A DNA stretch of 64,000 bases from an uncultured Verrucomicrobiae bacterium (GTDB lineage: Bacteria; Verrucomicrobiota; Verrucomicrobiia; Limisphaerales; UBA1100), in contig CALKBX010000012.1 of assembly GCA_937775205.1 (NCBI GenBank), forward strand, positions 1 to 64,000. The letters are read 5' to 3'. Positions within the stretch are counted from its first letter, which is position 1, and each line of letters opens with the position of its first letter. Of the stretch, positions 27,812-37,412 are shown one piece after another. The position numbers and the translations under genes were made by a program. The notes beneath the pieces were generated by a model. That model was not told the DNA's origin, did no database searches, and was given only the letters and a program-made list of their open reading frames with translations.

Positions 27812-28747
27812 TCACTTCACCAGGCTTACCTTCTCTGCAGTCGGAAAACTCCTGGGAATCTTCGTCGTCACCTTCCCCGTGGCGAGCCATTCGCAGGCGC
27901 GGTTCATGGTGGTGATGAAGCCTACGCACTGAAGCGACTTGCCATTTTGATGGCCCATTGGGGTGTGAAAAATTTTGCCTTGGCCGTAATCCAGCACCAT
28001 CATCATCGGTTCGTGGCGTTTGCTTTTGGTGCTCCACGCCGTGGCCAGCACCTGCATATTTTCGGCGGGGCCGCGCAGTGAATCGTAGAGTTCATCCTGC
28101 GCGTGCTTCCATTGCGCGGGCATACCTTTAGTTACGGGGTGTTTGGCGTCGCGGATTTTGATGGTGAATTCGTGCTGCGCACCGTGGCTGCCGCCGCGGC
28201 CTTTTTGAGTGTCGCGCACGAGTTTTTCTTTTTCGTCGTAGTAGACGTACGGGCCGTGTTTTTCCGTGCGTCCGCCCCAACCGCCGAGGCCAATCATTTT
28301 GTTATACTCCAGCCAATTGGGAAATGAATTGTTTGCCGCGTGCACGCAGATGAACCGGCCACCATCACGCATATATTTCTCAAACGCCGCCTTCACCGGC
28401 TTGGGCCATTCCTGCCCGTTGTAGTTGCTGATCACCACGTCGTACTTCGTAAACGCCGGATTCCATGTCGCCCATGCCTTGGCGTTCAGTTCATTGGCTG
28501 CTTTTTGCGCGGCGGCGCGTTGTTCCTTGGTGAGATTGCGCGGCGGATTCACGCGTTGTGGCGAGGTGGAAACCGCCACGGAAAACATGCCCGTCTTTTC
28601 CAACTGCGCTTTCATGACTGGCGTCATGGCTTTCCAGTTGTGATTGTTCTGGCCATCGACAATCAGGATGGAAATGGATTTGGCGTGCATTCCAAAAGCA
28701 CAAACCGCCAAAGCGGCCACAATGAGGAATTGGGAAATGAGTTTCAT
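27812..28747 (-). CDS. Secreted ThuA-like domain protein
   Basis: A 311-residue protein with a signal peptide (FLIVAALAVCAFGMHAKS) and a ThuA (class I glutamine-amidotransferase-like) fold: SILIVDGQNNHNWKAMTPVM, YDVVISNYNGQEWPKP, YMRDGGRFICVHAANNSFP, HEFTIKIRDAKHPVTKGMP, MMVLDYGQGKIFHTPMGH. ThuA proteins act in disaccharide catabolism, possibly on keto-sugars; the exact reaction is not settled. It converges with the DUF1080 gene, the two stop codons abutting. It is 51 bases downstream of the TPR-peroxiredoxin lipoprotein on the same strand. Confidence 0.88.
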   Translation of the reverse strand: MKLISQFLIVAALAVCAFGMHAKSISILIVDGQNNHNWKAMTPVMKAQLEKTGMFSVAVSTSPQRVNPPRNLTKEQRAAAQKAANELNAKAWATWNPAFTKYDVVISNYNGQEWPKPVKAAFEKYMRDGGRFICVHAANNSFPNWLEYNKMIGLGGWGGRTEKHGPYVYYDEKEKLVRDTQKGRGGSHGAQHEFTIKIRDAKHPVTKGMPAQWKHAQDELYDSLRGPAENMQVLATAWSTKSKRHEPMMMVLDYGQGKIFHTPMGHQNGKSLQCVGFITTMNRACEWLATGKVTTKIPRSFPTAEKVSLVK

Positions 28748-28798
28748 GCGTGCGACCAGTGTAGGCGAGAGGGTGCGGAAGCAAAGTGAAAAATGCGT

Positions 28799-31129
28799 TT
28801 AATTAGTGGCCGGCTGCGCCAGCAACCGTTTGGCTTCGTCCAGCAGAAATTTCGGGGCCATGAAGGGTTCATAGCTAATTTCCTGCCAGCGGACTTTGCC
28901 TTCGGGATCGATGAGAAAGGTGCCATGCAGGGGCGTCTCCTCAAAATCATCATAGGCGCGATAGGCTTTGAATGTTTTGAGGGTGGGGTCGCTGAGTAGC
29001 GGGAAATTGAAATGCCGGTCCTTGGCGTCGTAGCCGATGAAAGTGTCCAGTAGTCCGGCTGAGGTGTCGGTGCTGACGGCGAGCAGGGTGATGCCCTGTT
29101 TTTCAAACTCCGCCGCCACGGGGTCGAAGGCGTTGAGTTGGTCCATGCAATGTACGCAACCTTTGCCGAGATAAAAAATCAGCACCACGGGTTTGCCTCG
29201 CAATGCGCCGAGAGAAAATTTTTGGTGATTACGATCACTGAGCGACCACGCTGGCGCGGTGGAAGGTTGCCAGCGAAAAGGGCCGAGGTCGTCAAGGCTG
29301 GGCCGCAAGCCGACGTCTTTTGCGGCAGGCTGGGCCTTGCGCCAATCGGCGGGATGGCCTAGGGATTTGGCTAAGGGCGCGAGTCGGGCGAAGCATTCCA
29401 CGTCCAAATCCAGCTCCGGCGCGATGCGGCGTAGATGCTCGAAGGCGGCCTTTGCCTCGGCGGGTTTGTTGGCGGTGTGGAGGAGGTAAACTTGCACGGC
29501 CAGCGGGCGGGCTTGTTCTGCGCCGGATTTGACAGCGGCGGCGGCTGATTTCAAAGCAGCCTCGGTGTCGCCCACGCGAAATTGCAGCAGCGCTTTTCGG
29601 TCACCGCGGATGTCCGATGCTTTTGCCAGAAAACTTTTGGCGGCGGCCTTGTCGCCTTTGGCTAGTGCGCGGTACATTTTGGCCTCGGCGATGCCCCGAG
29701 TGAGCGTGCTGATAGCGGTGTTGTATGGGCGCTCGGCATTACTTTTGGCTTTGCGAATTTCACTAGCTTTTTTCTTGGCGGCCTTGGCTTTGGCTTCGGC
29801 AGCGGTGCCGGCTTTGGTTTTGCCGGCCTGCTGTGTGGTGAGTAGTTTTTCCATTTGGACCAATAGCGCATTGGCTTCGGCAGGTTTGCCGGTGATAATA
29901 TTGGCGGAGGCGAGGAGTCGCCAGTATTTGGCTTGGTCGGCGGCGGCTTTGCCGGGGCGCAGGTAATGGGTGTCTTTGAGCGCAAGGATTTCATTCCAAA
30001 GTTCGTAGTTGATGAGTAGCCCGTTGAGGTGGCGTTTGCCATAGGTGTGGCTGCCCCGGGTGGAAACGGTCCAAGTGCCATTGGTTTTAACGGAAGGCAG
30101 GCGGGGCAACTCGATCATATTTTTGGCCATCGTGATCCCGTGCCGCACGCGGCCGGCGTGGCCGAGGTTGCGGGTGAGCCATTCGTTGTTGTGGGCGAAG
30201 TTGTGGATGCGATCGGGCATTACGCGATCGCGCATCATGTGGGCGTGGTCCACGCGGGCGCTGGCTTCCTGTTGCCAAGCGGCGTCGTTGTAGCGTTTGA
30301 GGCGCGAGAGGATGTGGCCGGGCATGTGCCACATATGGGCGATGCCGGGCGCGGCTTGTCCGCACTTGCCGATGGAAGGGATTGCGCGCTTGGCGTCTTT
30401 GTAGTCCCACAGGTGAATTCGATAATGATGGCAGGGATGCTTGGGGTTTTTGGCGAGGACTTTGGCGATTTGTTTTTCCACGGCCTCGGTGTTTTTTTTG
30501 GAACGCGAATCGTTGTACATTCGCAACGCGAGAAATGCCTGTGCTTCGAGATCGTTCGGGAATTTGGCGGCGAGTGTTTGAGCGGATTTCAGTAAAGCGG
30601 CTTTGCGTTTTTTGGAATCGGATTCGTTTTGATACGCGGCCATCGCGTCGATCCACATTTGCTCGCGCTCGCTCACTCGGGATTTGCCGGCCACGGCTTT
30701 GGCGATGAGCGGCTTGGAGCGGCCCCGATTTTTAGAGTTGGCCATTGTGATGCCCCAGTAAGCCATCGGATGACCGGGATCGAGCTTGAGCACTTGGCGA
30801 AAGGAACGCTCGGCTTCGAGATACCAAAAGCCGTGAATTTGCCCCACGCCTTGGTTGAAAAATTTCTGCGCCTCGGGCGAATCCGTAGTGATGGGAAATG
30901 AAACGTTGCTGGTGGTGCCCATCAAATACGCGGCTTGGCGCGGCCCTTTGTTGAGCTCCGCGCCGTGGCTGGAATGCCCCGCGGGCGGGCCCGAAGGGTC
31001 GAAGGTGTATTCGGCCTGTTCCGCGACCGGCGGCTCCAGCGGCGTGGGTTGATTCGTGGTTTCCGAGGGCGTGGTGCAACCCACGGCAATAAGCACCGCG
31101 AGCGGGAAAATGAGTTTTATGTTTCGCAT
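28799..31129 (-). CDS. TPR lipoprotein with C-terminal peroxiredoxin-like domain
   Basis: About 776 residues from ATG 31129. Lipobox IAVGC gives lipid attachment at C18. Residues about 70-590 are helical TPR-type repeats with several conserved His-rich stretches (HPCHHYRIHLWDYKDAKRA, HMWHMPGHILSRLKRY). Residues about 610-776 form an AhpC/TSA (redoxin) domain with CVHC at 658-661 inside VVLIFYLGKGCVHC. The CxxC arrangement suggests thiol-disulfide exchange in the periplasm rather than simple peroxidase activity. It starts 5 bases after the argC stop. An arginine pathway link is not obvious; sharing a transcript is the only connection seen. Confidence 0.85.
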   Translation of the reverse strand: MRNIKLIFPLAVLIAVGCTTPSETTNQPTPLEPPVAEQAEYTFDPSGPPAGHSSHGAELNKGPRQAAYLMGTTSNVSFPITTDSPEAQKFFNQGVGQIHGFWYLEAERSFRQVLKLDPGHPMAYWGITMANSKNRGRSKPLIAKAVAGKSRVSEREQMWIDAMAAYQNESDSKKRKAALLKSAQTLAAKFPNDLEAQAFLALRMYNDSRSKKNTEAVEKQIAKVLAKNPKHPCHHYRIHLWDYKDAKRAIPSIGKCGQAAPGIAHMWHMPGHILSRLKRYNDAAWQQEASARVDHAHMMRDRVMPDRIHNFAHNNEWLTRNLGHAGRVRHGITMAKNMIELPRLPSVKTNGTWTVSTRGSHTYGKRHLNGLLINYELWNEILALKDTHYLRPGKAAADQAKYWRLLASANIITGKPAEANALLVQMEKLLTTQQAGKTKAGTAAEAKAKAAKKKASEIRKAKSNAERPYNTAISTLTRGIAEAKMYRALAKGDKAAAKSFLAKASDIRGDRKALLQFRVGDTEAALKSAAAAVKSGAEQARPLAVQVYLLHTANKPAEAKAAFEHLRRIAPELDLDVECFARLAPLAKSLGHPADWRKAQPAAKDVGLRPSLDDLGPFRWQPSTAPAWSLSDRNHQKFSLGALRGKPVVLIFYLGKGCVHCMDQLNAFDPVAAEFEKQGITLLAVSTDTSAGLLDTFIGYDAKDRHFNFPLLSDPTLKTFKAYRAYDDFEETPLHGTFLIDPEGKVRWQEISYEPFMAPKFLLDEAKRLLAQPATN

Positions 31130-31134
31130 CTTTA

Positions 31135-32205
31135 TCAATTCAACCCTGCAGTTTCATCAAATCCGCAGAGCAAATTGAGGCTTTGGACGGCTTGGCCGCT
31201 GGCGCCCTTCACTAGATTGTCGAGGGCGCTTGTCATAATGAGGCGGCCGGTTCGGCGGTCGAGGCGGAAGGCGAGGTCGAGGTGATTGGTGTGGGCGACA
31301 TTTTTGGTGTCGGGCAAAATGTCGGGCGGCAGCAGGCGCACGAAGGGTTCCTCGCCATAAGTGGTGGCGAGGCAATCGGTGATTTGTCTGGCAAGCGCGG
31401 TTTCTTCCGCTTCGGTTTCAAAATGTTGTGTGGGTGCCAAGTACAGCGTGGTGAGGATGCCGCGATTGATGGGGATGAGGTGCGGGGAAAACTGAATGGT
31501 GACTTGCGCGTCGGCGGCGAGCGAAAGTTCCTGTTCGATTTCCGAAAGATGCCGATGCTTTGGGATGCCGTAGGGCCGCGCGCTTTCGTTGCACTCGGTG
31601 TACATAAAATCGGCGCTCACATTTCGGCCGGCACCGCTGACGCCGCTGAGGCTGTCGGCGATGATACCGGTGGATTTGATGAGGCCCGCGCGCAGTAATG
31701 GCACCGTGGGCAGTAAAATACTGGTGGGATAACAGCCGGGCGAGGCAATGAGATTTGCACCACGAATGGCGTCGCGATGCAGCTCGGGCAGGCCGTAAAC
31801 CGATTGCTCCAAAAGCTTCGGAGCGGGATGAGGGTTGCCGTAAAATTCCTCGTACACGGCGGCATCACTCAAGCGGAAATCAGCGGAGAGGTCGATGACC
31901 TTCGCGCCCGCCGCGAGCAGCGGTTTGGCAAACTCCGCCGCCACGCCGTGGGGCAGGGCGAGGAACACCACTTCGGCAGCCTCCGCCAGCGCTTCCACAT
32001 TTGGCTCGGTAAATTGCAGCGAGTCGGCCACGGCATTGCCGGCGAAGCGTGGAAAGATTGCGGCTAATGTTTGCCCCGCGTATTGGCGCGAGGTGACGGC
32101 GGTGAGTTCCGCGTGCGGATGGCCGAGCAGCAGTCGCACGAGTTCTTCGCCGGAATATCCGGAGGCGCCCACGATTGCGGCTTTTAATTTTTGAGCTGCG
32201 CTCAT
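31135..32205 (-). CDS. argC: N-acetyl-gamma-glutamyl-phosphate reductase
   Basis: NADPH-dependent reductase of the third arginine step. From ATG 32205 the protein has 356 residues: VGASGYSGEELVRLL (nucleotide loop), LALPHGVAAE, DLSADFRL, the catalytic cysteine in SPGCYPTS (C158), and SGVSGAGR. An upstream in-frame extension lacks conserved sequence, so 32205 is preferred. It is separated from argJBDF by about 20 kb and follows the ribosomal protein operon, behind an intrinsic terminator. argG and argH are not in the window. Confidence 0.94.
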   Translation of the reverse strand: MSAAQKLKAAIVGASGYSGEELVRLLLGHPHAELTAVTSRQYAGQTLAAIFPRFAGNAVADSLQFTEPNVEALAEAAEVVFLALPHGVAAEFAKPLLAAGAKVIDLSADFRLSDAAVYEEFYGNPHPAPKLLEQSVYGLPELHRDAIRGANLIASPGCYPTSILLPTVPLLRAGLIKSTGIIADSLSGVSGAGRNVSADFMYTECNESARPYGIPKHRHLSEIEQELSLAADAQVTIQFSPHLIPINRGILTTLYLAPTQHFETEAEETALARQITDCLATTYGEEPFVRLLPPDILPDTKNVAHTNHLDLAFRLDRRTGRLIMTSALDNLVKGASGQAVQSLNLLCGFDETAGLN

Positions 32206-32254
32206 ATCGATTGTGTTGTGCGTTGTTTTGCTGGCAATTGAAATCAAAAATTGA

Positions 32255-32290
32255 AAACAAAAAACCCCGCCGGCGAACCAGCGGGGTTTG
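32255..32290 (-). terminator. Intrinsic terminator after rpsI
   Basis: On the minus strand the stem AAACCCCGC / GCGGGGTTT (arms 32281-32289 and 32262-32270) closes a ten-base loop and is followed by a T-rich tract. It lies 18 bases after the rpsI stop and about 50 bases before the argC start, so it probably ends the panD-lpxD-rplM-rpsI transcript. Confidence 0.85.
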
Positions 32291-32307
32291 CGAAAGCGTT
32301 TTTGAGT

Positions 32308-32709
32308 TTAGCGTTTGCTGAACTGGAAGTGCTTGCGCGCACCGGGCTGGCCGGGTTTCTTGCGCTCGCGCACGCGGGCGTCGCGATGCAGCAAGCCCTC
32401 GGCTTTGAGGGTGGGGCGCAGCTCGGCGTCGTACTCCAGCAGCGCGCGGGAGATGCCCAGCCGCACGGCATCGGCTTGGCCGGCTTGGCCGCCGCCTTTG
32501 ACGTTTACGCGCACGTCAAATTTTTCAACATTCTCCGTGGCAATGAATGGCTCGCCCACGATGAGCCGGTGCGACTCGACGGGGAAATAATTTTCGAACG
32601 CGCGGCGGTTGACAATGATTTGTCCGGTGCCGGGTTTGATTCGCACGCGGGCGGTCGCGGCTTTGCGACGGCCGGTGCCGAGGAATTCTCCAGTAATTAC
32701 GTCAGGCAT
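32308..32709 (-). CDS. rpsI: 30S ribosomal protein S9
   Basis: 133 residues. Family signs are GTGRRKAATARVRI near the N-terminus, GQIIVNRR, VKGGGQAGQADAVRLGISRAL, and the C-terminal basic tail with RERKKPGQPGARKHFQFSKR, whose last residues reach the P-site tRNA in the small subunit. It starts one base after rplM, the near-universal L13-S9 pair. Unbroken, unlike several housekeeping genes nearby. Confidence 0.97.
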   Translation of the reverse strand: MPDVITGEFLGTGRRKAATARVRIKPGTGQIIVNRRAFENYFPVESHRLIVGEPFIATENVEKFDVRVNVKGGGQAGQADAVRLGISRALLEYDAELRPTLKAEGLLHRDARVRERKKPGQPGARKHFQFSKR

Positions 32710-32710
32710 C

Positions 32711-33142
32711 TTAATTCAAAGTCATGGTTTCGGGGTTTTGCGCGGCGTGTGGATGGTCGCTGCCGGCGAACACTTTAAGCTTGGTAAGCATCTTGGAGCC
32801 GAGCCGGTTGCGGGGCAGCATGCCTTTCACGGCGGCCATGATGATGCGTTCGGGGTGCTTGGCGCGCATCTCGGCGAAGGGAATGCGTTTGAGACCGCCG
32901 CGCCAGCCGCTGTAGCGCTGGTATTCCTTGGCGTTCTCTTTGTTGCCGGTCACCTTGATTTTCTCGGCGTTGATGACGACCACAAAATCACCGGCATCGA
33001 GATGGGGCGTGTAAGTGGGTTTATTTCGGCCGCGCAGGACGTTGGCTACCTTTTCGGCGAGGTGCCCAAGCACCTGCCCATCGGCATCCACCACGTGCCA
33101 CGCGCGCGATTGCATATCTATTTTTGGCAAAAAAGTCTTCAT
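32711..33142 (-). CDS. rplM: 50S ribosomal protein L13
   Basis: 143 residues from ATG 33142 (MKTFLPK); an upstream in-frame ATG would add 13 unconserved residues. Recognised by RAWHVVDADGQVLGHLAEKVA, LRGRNKPTYTPHLDAGDFVVVINA, KVTGNKENAKEYQRYSGW and the C-terminal MLPRNRLGSKMLTKLKVF. An early assembly protein of the large subunit. It is co-directional with lpxD (65 bases upstream) and rpsI. Confidence 0.97.
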   Translation of the reverse strand: MKTFLPKIDMQSRAWHVVDADGQVLGHLAEKVANVLRGRNKPTYTPHLDAGDFVVVINAEKIKVTGNKENAKEYQRYSGWRGGLKRIPFAEMRAKHPERIIMAAVKGMLPRNRLGSKMLTKLKVFAGSDHPHAAQNPETMTLN

Positions 33143-33207
33143 TTCTGTGATCGAAGGGGCGAGGAAAATACCAGAAAACACCGGCGGGTCAACAGGTTTC
33201 TGGCATT

Positions 33208-34332
33208 TTAAGCATTTTTTTCAGCGGCTAATCGAGCTGCTTCGGCTGTTTTTTCGGCTTTGGCCGCTTTAGCTGCCTCCGCTTTGGCTTTGGATTCGGC
33301 CAATTCCTCGGGTGTCATAATGCGGGGTATGGCAAATTTCTCAAAACGATTATAGCGGCGCAGCAAATCCGGAAGTTTTTGCAGGGCTAATAACTGGCGT
33401 TTCATTTTTCCATGCGGCTGGGCGGGCATGCCCCACCATTTCTCGCCGTCATTGATATCGTGAATCACGCCGCTTTGCGCGGCGATGGTTACGTGATTGC
33501 CAATTCGCAAATGCCCCGCGAGCCCCACTTGGCCGGCAAGAGTGCAGTAATCGCCCAGCTTGGTGCTGCCCGCAATGCCGGCTTGGGCGACGATGAGGCA
33601 ATTTTCGCCGGTGCTCACGTTGTGGGCGATTTGCACGAGGTTATCAATCTTGGTGCCCTTGCCAATGTGAGTGGGGCCGAGCGCGCCGCGGTCGATAGTG
33701 ACGTTCGCGCCGATTTCCACGTCATCATCGATCACTACGTTTCCAATCTGCGGCACTTTCAAATGCTTGCCGCCTTCCTGCACATAGCCAAAGCCATCGC
33801 TGCCTACGATGGTGCCGGCGTGAATCCGCACGCGATCGCCCAGTTCGGTGCGCGGGTACAGCGAGACGTTATGAAAAATCGCGCAGTCCTCGCCGATCAC
33901 GCAGTTTTCATCCACATAATTATTGCCGTGCAAAACTGTGCGCGCGCCAATTTTAACGCCGTCGCCAATGATGACGTGCGCGCCCACGCAAGCCTCGGGG
34001 TGCACCTTGGCTTTTTCGGAAATAATGGCGGAAGGATGGATGCCCGTGGGGGGGCCGGGTTCGGGATAAAAGAGTGGCACCACTTTGGCAAAGGCAAGGC
34101 GTGCGCTGTGCACCTTGATGAGCACTTTGCGCTCGGAGGTGAAAGTTTTGTCGATGATGATCGCACTGGCGGCGCTTTGCTCGGCGCGCTCAAAGAAGGT
34201 GCGGTTCTCGGCGAAGGTGAGGTCGCCGGCGCGTGCGCGGTCGGCGGCTTGAAATCCGGTGAGTGGCATCGTGCGGTCGCCCAGCACTTTGCCGCCCAGT
34301 TTTGCAGCGATATCTCCCGCTGTGAAGAGCAT
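33208..34332 (-). CDS. lpxD: UDP-3-O-(3-hydroxyacyl)glucosamine N-acyltransferase LpxD
   Basis: Third enzyme of lipid A synthesis, marking a Gram-negative outer membrane. 374 residues: an N-terminal uridine-binding domain (about 1-100), then left-handed beta-helix hexapeptides (ENCVIGEDCAIFHNVSL, IDDDVEIGANVTIDRGALGP) with the catalytic histidine H237 in NLVQIAHNV. The helical C-terminus is extended by a charged, Ala/Lys-rich tail of about 35 residues beyond the family norm. It lies between panD (44 bases upstream) and rplM, and no other lpx gene is near. Confidence 0.95.
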   Translation of the reverse strand: MLFTAGDIAAKLGGKVLGDRTMPLTGFQAADRARAGDLTFAENRTFFERAEQSAASAIIIDKTFTSERKVLIKVHSARLAFAKVVPLFYPEPGPPTGIHPSAIISEKAKVHPEACVGAHVIIGDGVKIGARTVLHGNNYVDENCVIGEDCAIFHNVSLYPRTELGDRVRIHAGTIVGSDGFGYVQEGGKHLKVPQIGNVVIDDDVEIGANVTIDRGALGPTHIGKGTKIDNLVQIAHNVSTGENCLIVAQAGIAGSTKLGDYCTLAGQVGLAGHLRIGNHVTIAAQSGVIHDINDGEKWWGMPAQPHGKMKRQLLALQKLPDLLRRYNRFEKFAIPRIMTPEELAESKAKAEAAKAAKAEKTAEAARLAAEKNA

Positions 34333-34376
34333 GGCGAAAGCCTTTCTTTTGGTTAAAGGTTGTGGCGCTAAAACGC

Positions 34377-34733
34377 CTAACGGGTGGTGATGATACCGTT
34401 ATTTTCGCCGAGTACAATCACATTCGGTTTCCAGTCCGCCGCTTCAGCGTCATCGACGGAAGCGAACGACATAATCGTGAGGCGATCGCCCACTTTACCG
34501 AGATGCGCCGTGGCGCCGTTGAGAATGATTGCGCCGCTGCCCGCCTCGCCCGCGATGGCATAGGTCTCGAAGCGTTCGCCATTGGCGAGGTTGCCGCACA
34601 GCACGCGCTCGTATTCGCGGAGGCTCACTTTGTCCATCAACTCGCGGTCGATGGTGATGCTGCCCTCGTAATTCACGTTGGCATCGGTCACCGCTGCGCG
34701 GTGGATTTTCGATTTGAGCAGTTGGATTTGCAC
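34377..34733 (-). CDS. panD: Aspartate 1-decarboxylase proenzyme
   Basis: Makes beta-alanine for pantothenate. 118 residues; the self-cleavage site is G24-S25 in NYEGSITID, S25 becoming the pyruvoyl group. Also conserved are LLKSKIHRA at the N-terminus, NGERFETYAI, and NGATAHLGKVGDRLTIMSF. Intact. It is the first gene of a leftward group continuing into lpxD and the ribosomal genes, and is divergent from the Gfo/Idh gene with 100 bases between starts, which should hold both promoters. Confidence 0.95.
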   Translation of the reverse strand: MQIQLLKSKIHRAAVTDANVNYEGSITIDRELMDKVSLREYERVLCGNLANGERFETYAIAGEAGSGAIILNGATAHLGKVGDRLTIMSFASVDDAEAADWKPNVIVLGENNGIITTR

Positions 34734-34833
34734 GGTCTCGCAAGGTCAATCACCGTTGACTTGGCGAAGGGCGGTCAATATAAAGGCCGTGCAACCGGTT
34801 TCAATCTCTTTTCGTGTAATCACCCAAAAAATT

Positions 34834-35997
34834 ATGAGCAGAAAAATTCGTTACGGAATGGTCGGCGGCGGTCGCGGCGCGTTTATCGGCGCCGTTCACC
34901 GCATTGCCGCGAACATGGACGGCCAAATCGAACTCGTCTGCGGCGCGTTCTCGTCCAGCCCGCGCAAATCCAAAGCCAGCGGCAAAGATTTTTTCCTGCC
35001 CGCCAAGCGCTGCTATGGCACGTTTGAGGAGATGATAGCCAAAGAGGCCGCGCTGCCGGCTGATGAGCGGATGGATTTTGTGTCCATCGTCACGCCCAAT
35101 CACATGCACTTCCCGCCCGCGAAAATGGCGCTGGAAAATGGCTTCCACGTGCTGAGCGATAAGCCCGCCACTTTCAACCTCAAAGAAGCCAAGGCCCTCG
35201 AGAAGCTCATCAAAAAATCCCGCTGCCTCTACGGCCTCACCCATAATTACACCGGCTACCCGCTTGTGAAAGAAGCGCGCGCCATGGTCGCCACCGGCAA
35301 GCTCGGCAAGATTCGCAAAGTCGTCGTCGAGTATCCGCAAGGTTGGCTCGCCACGCGCTTGGAATTGACCGGTCAAAAACAAGCCGGCTGGCGCACCGAC
35401 CCCAAGCGCAGCGGCGCCGCCGGTTGCATCGGCGACATCGGCACGCACGCGGAGAATCTCGCCGAGTACATCACCGGCCTGAAAATCAAGGAACTCGCCG
35501 CCGACCTCACCGCCTTCGTCAGCGGCCGCAAACTCGATGACGACGGCAACGTGCTGCTGCGTTTTACCGGCGGCGCCAAGGGCGTGCTGCACAGCTCGCA
35601 AATTGCCGTCGGCGAAGAAAACAACCTCAGCATCCGCGTCTACGGCGAACGCGGCGGCCTCGAGTGGCATCAAAACGACCCCAACAGCATGCTCCTAAAA
35701 TGGCCCGACCAGCCGATGCAAGTTTACCGCACCGCCAACGGCTACCTCAGCCCCGCCGCCGCAGGCGCCTCTCGCACCCCGCCCTCCCACCCCGAAGGCT
35801 ACCTCGAAGCGTTCGCAAATATCTACGTCAACTTCGCCAACCACATTCGCGCCAAGCTCGCCCGCCGCAAGCTCGCCAAGGATGACCCCGCCCTCGACTA
35901 CCCAAAAATCAAAGACGGCATCCGCGGAATGGCCTTCATCGAAGCCGTCGTGAAATCCTCCAAAAACAACGCCCGCTGGACGAAGCTAAACGTGTAA
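34834..35997 (+). CDS. Gfo/Idh/MocA-family oxidoreductase
   Basis: NAD(P)-dependent sugar-type dehydrogenase, 387 residues from ATG 34834. The Rossmann loop [16 protein letters not shown] is at about 9-24, followed by [23 protein letters not shown] (the EKP-type catalytic lysine motif) and a C-terminal beta-sheet domain with [20 protein letters not shown] genomes carry many of these enzymes in sugar, inositol or keto-glycoside metabolism; the substrate cannot be told. Next genes are a sodium symporter and a TIM-barrel isomerase, which would fit uptake and conversion of one compound (inference). Confidence 0.9.
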   Translation: MSRKIRYGMVGGGRGAFIGAVHRIAANMDGQIELVCGAFSSSPRKSKASGKDFFLPAKRCYGTFEEMIAKEAALPADERMDFVSIVTPNHMHFPPAKMALENGFHVLSDKPATFNLKEAKALEKLIKKSRCLYGLTHNYTGYPLVKEARAMVATGKLGKIRKVVVEYPQGWLATRLELTGQKQAGWRTDPKRSGAAGCIGDIGTHAENLAEYITGLKIKELAADLTAFVSGRKLDDDGNVLLRFTGGAKGVLHSSQIAVGEENNLSIRVYGERGGLEWHQNDPNSMLLKWPDQPMQVYRTANGYLSPAAAGASRTPPSHPEGYLEAFANIYVNFANHIRAKLARRKLAKDDPALDYPKIKDGIRGMAFIEAVVKSSKNNARWTKLNV

Positions 35998-36059
35998 TCG
36001 GAATAACTTCCCCTTCCAAAACCCGCAATAATCAGCACCATCCCGCAGGAGAGATTCGC

Positions 36060-37412
36060 ATGAACAACCCAAATTCTTCAGAAGAAAATCGCGGGCAATG
36101 GGGATCCAAGCTCGGCTTCATCATGGCCGCCGCCGGCTCAGCAGTGGGCCTCGGCAACATCTGGCGTTTTCCGTATATGACCGGCGAAAACGGCGGCGCG
36201 GCATTCGTCGTCGTGTATCTCGCCTGCGTGGTGTTCATCGGCGTGCCGTTGCTGTGGTGGAGCTGGCCTTCGGCCGGTCCAGTGGTACGCAATCCCGTCG
36301 GTGCCTTTCGGGAACACCGGGGGAGGTTTGCCGTTCATACTCACCGGCGTGGGTTGTGCTTGGCGGCGTGTTTTTTTGTGCTCACTTATTACGGCGTTAT
36401 CGCCGGTTGGACCATCAGTTATGCGATGCGGCGAAGCTGGCGCAGCGCACTTGTGTTCGATGAATACACCGCCAATCCACGTCCGTGCTGCCCGTCTTCG
36501 CGGTGTTCATCGGGTCACCATTTGATTGTCCAGGCGGGCGTCGAGAAGGGCATTGAAAAATGGTCCAAGATTCTCATGCCACTGTTGTTCGTGATGATGG
36601 TGGTCATCATTCGCAGCGTGACCTTGGAGGGCGCGAGGAAGGCATCGAATATTATCTCAATCCGGACTTCAGTAAGATCGACGGCAAGGTCGTGCTGACG
36701 GCGCTGGGGCAGGCGTTCTTTTCGCTGAGCGTCGGCTGGGGTCTGATGATTACTTACGGCTCCTATATGCCCAAGTCGCAGAACATCATCGCCAACGGCT
36801 TTTGGGTGGCCGGCCGATACACCGGGTGGCGCTGATGGCGGCTTGATGGTCTTCCCCGCAGTGTTCGCCTTGGGTATCCCGGTCGCTCGGCCCGGGCTGA
36901 CCTTTGAGACGCTGCCGGTGGTCTTCGCCCAAATGCCCGCCGGCTGGATTTTATGGCACTATTTTTTCTGTCTGCTTCCGTGGCCGCGCTCACCTCATCC
37001 ATTTCCATGCTGGAAGTGCCGGTGTCCTATTTCGTGGACGAAAAACGTCCGCCGCGCAAAAAAGCCGCCATCATCGTGGGCATCGTGGCCTTTCTCATTG
37101 GCATCCCCTCCGCGATGTCCAATGGCGGCAGTGAATTTTTCCAATATGCAGTTCTTTGGGAAAACCGGTTTCCTCGACATCATGGATCAAGTGTTTGGAA
37201 CCTTGGCGCTCATTGTCATTTCGTTGATGCTGAGCATTTACGTCGGATGGGTTTGGAAACCCGAGTCGGCCATCAAAGAAATTGAAGAAGGTTGCCCGTG
37301 GTTTTCAAAGCCACTAGTGGGCGGCATCGCTCCTCTCAAGTGTGGGCTTTTTCATCAAATACATTTGCCCCATCGTGATTAGCTTGGTGCTGCTCAATCA
37401 CGTTGGGTGTAG
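36060..37412 (+). CDS. Neurotransmitter:sodium symporter (SNF) family transporter, heavily frame-broken
   Basis: The first 60 residues are typical of the SNF family (GSKLGFIMAAAGSAVGLGNI then WRFPYMTGENGGAAF), containing sodium-binding residues. Further conserved pieces appear in alternating frames: VELAFGR, RNPVGAF, FVLTYYGVIAGWTISYAM, ALGQAFFSLSVGWGLMITYG, SISMLEVPVSYFVDE and FFIKYICPIVISLVLLNHVG. At least six indels are needed to join them, and a segment around 36460-36540 appears short. The end near 37412 is an estimate and slightly overlaps the convergent TIM-barrel gene. It may be a pseudogene, but the neighbouring gene is equally broken, which suggests locally poor sequence. Confidence 0.7.

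Noticed and set aside
31130..31138. TTG at 31138 as start of the TPR-peroxiredoxin lipoprotein
   Set aside because: ATG 31129 puts the lipobox cysteine at residue 18 and needs no unusual start codon.
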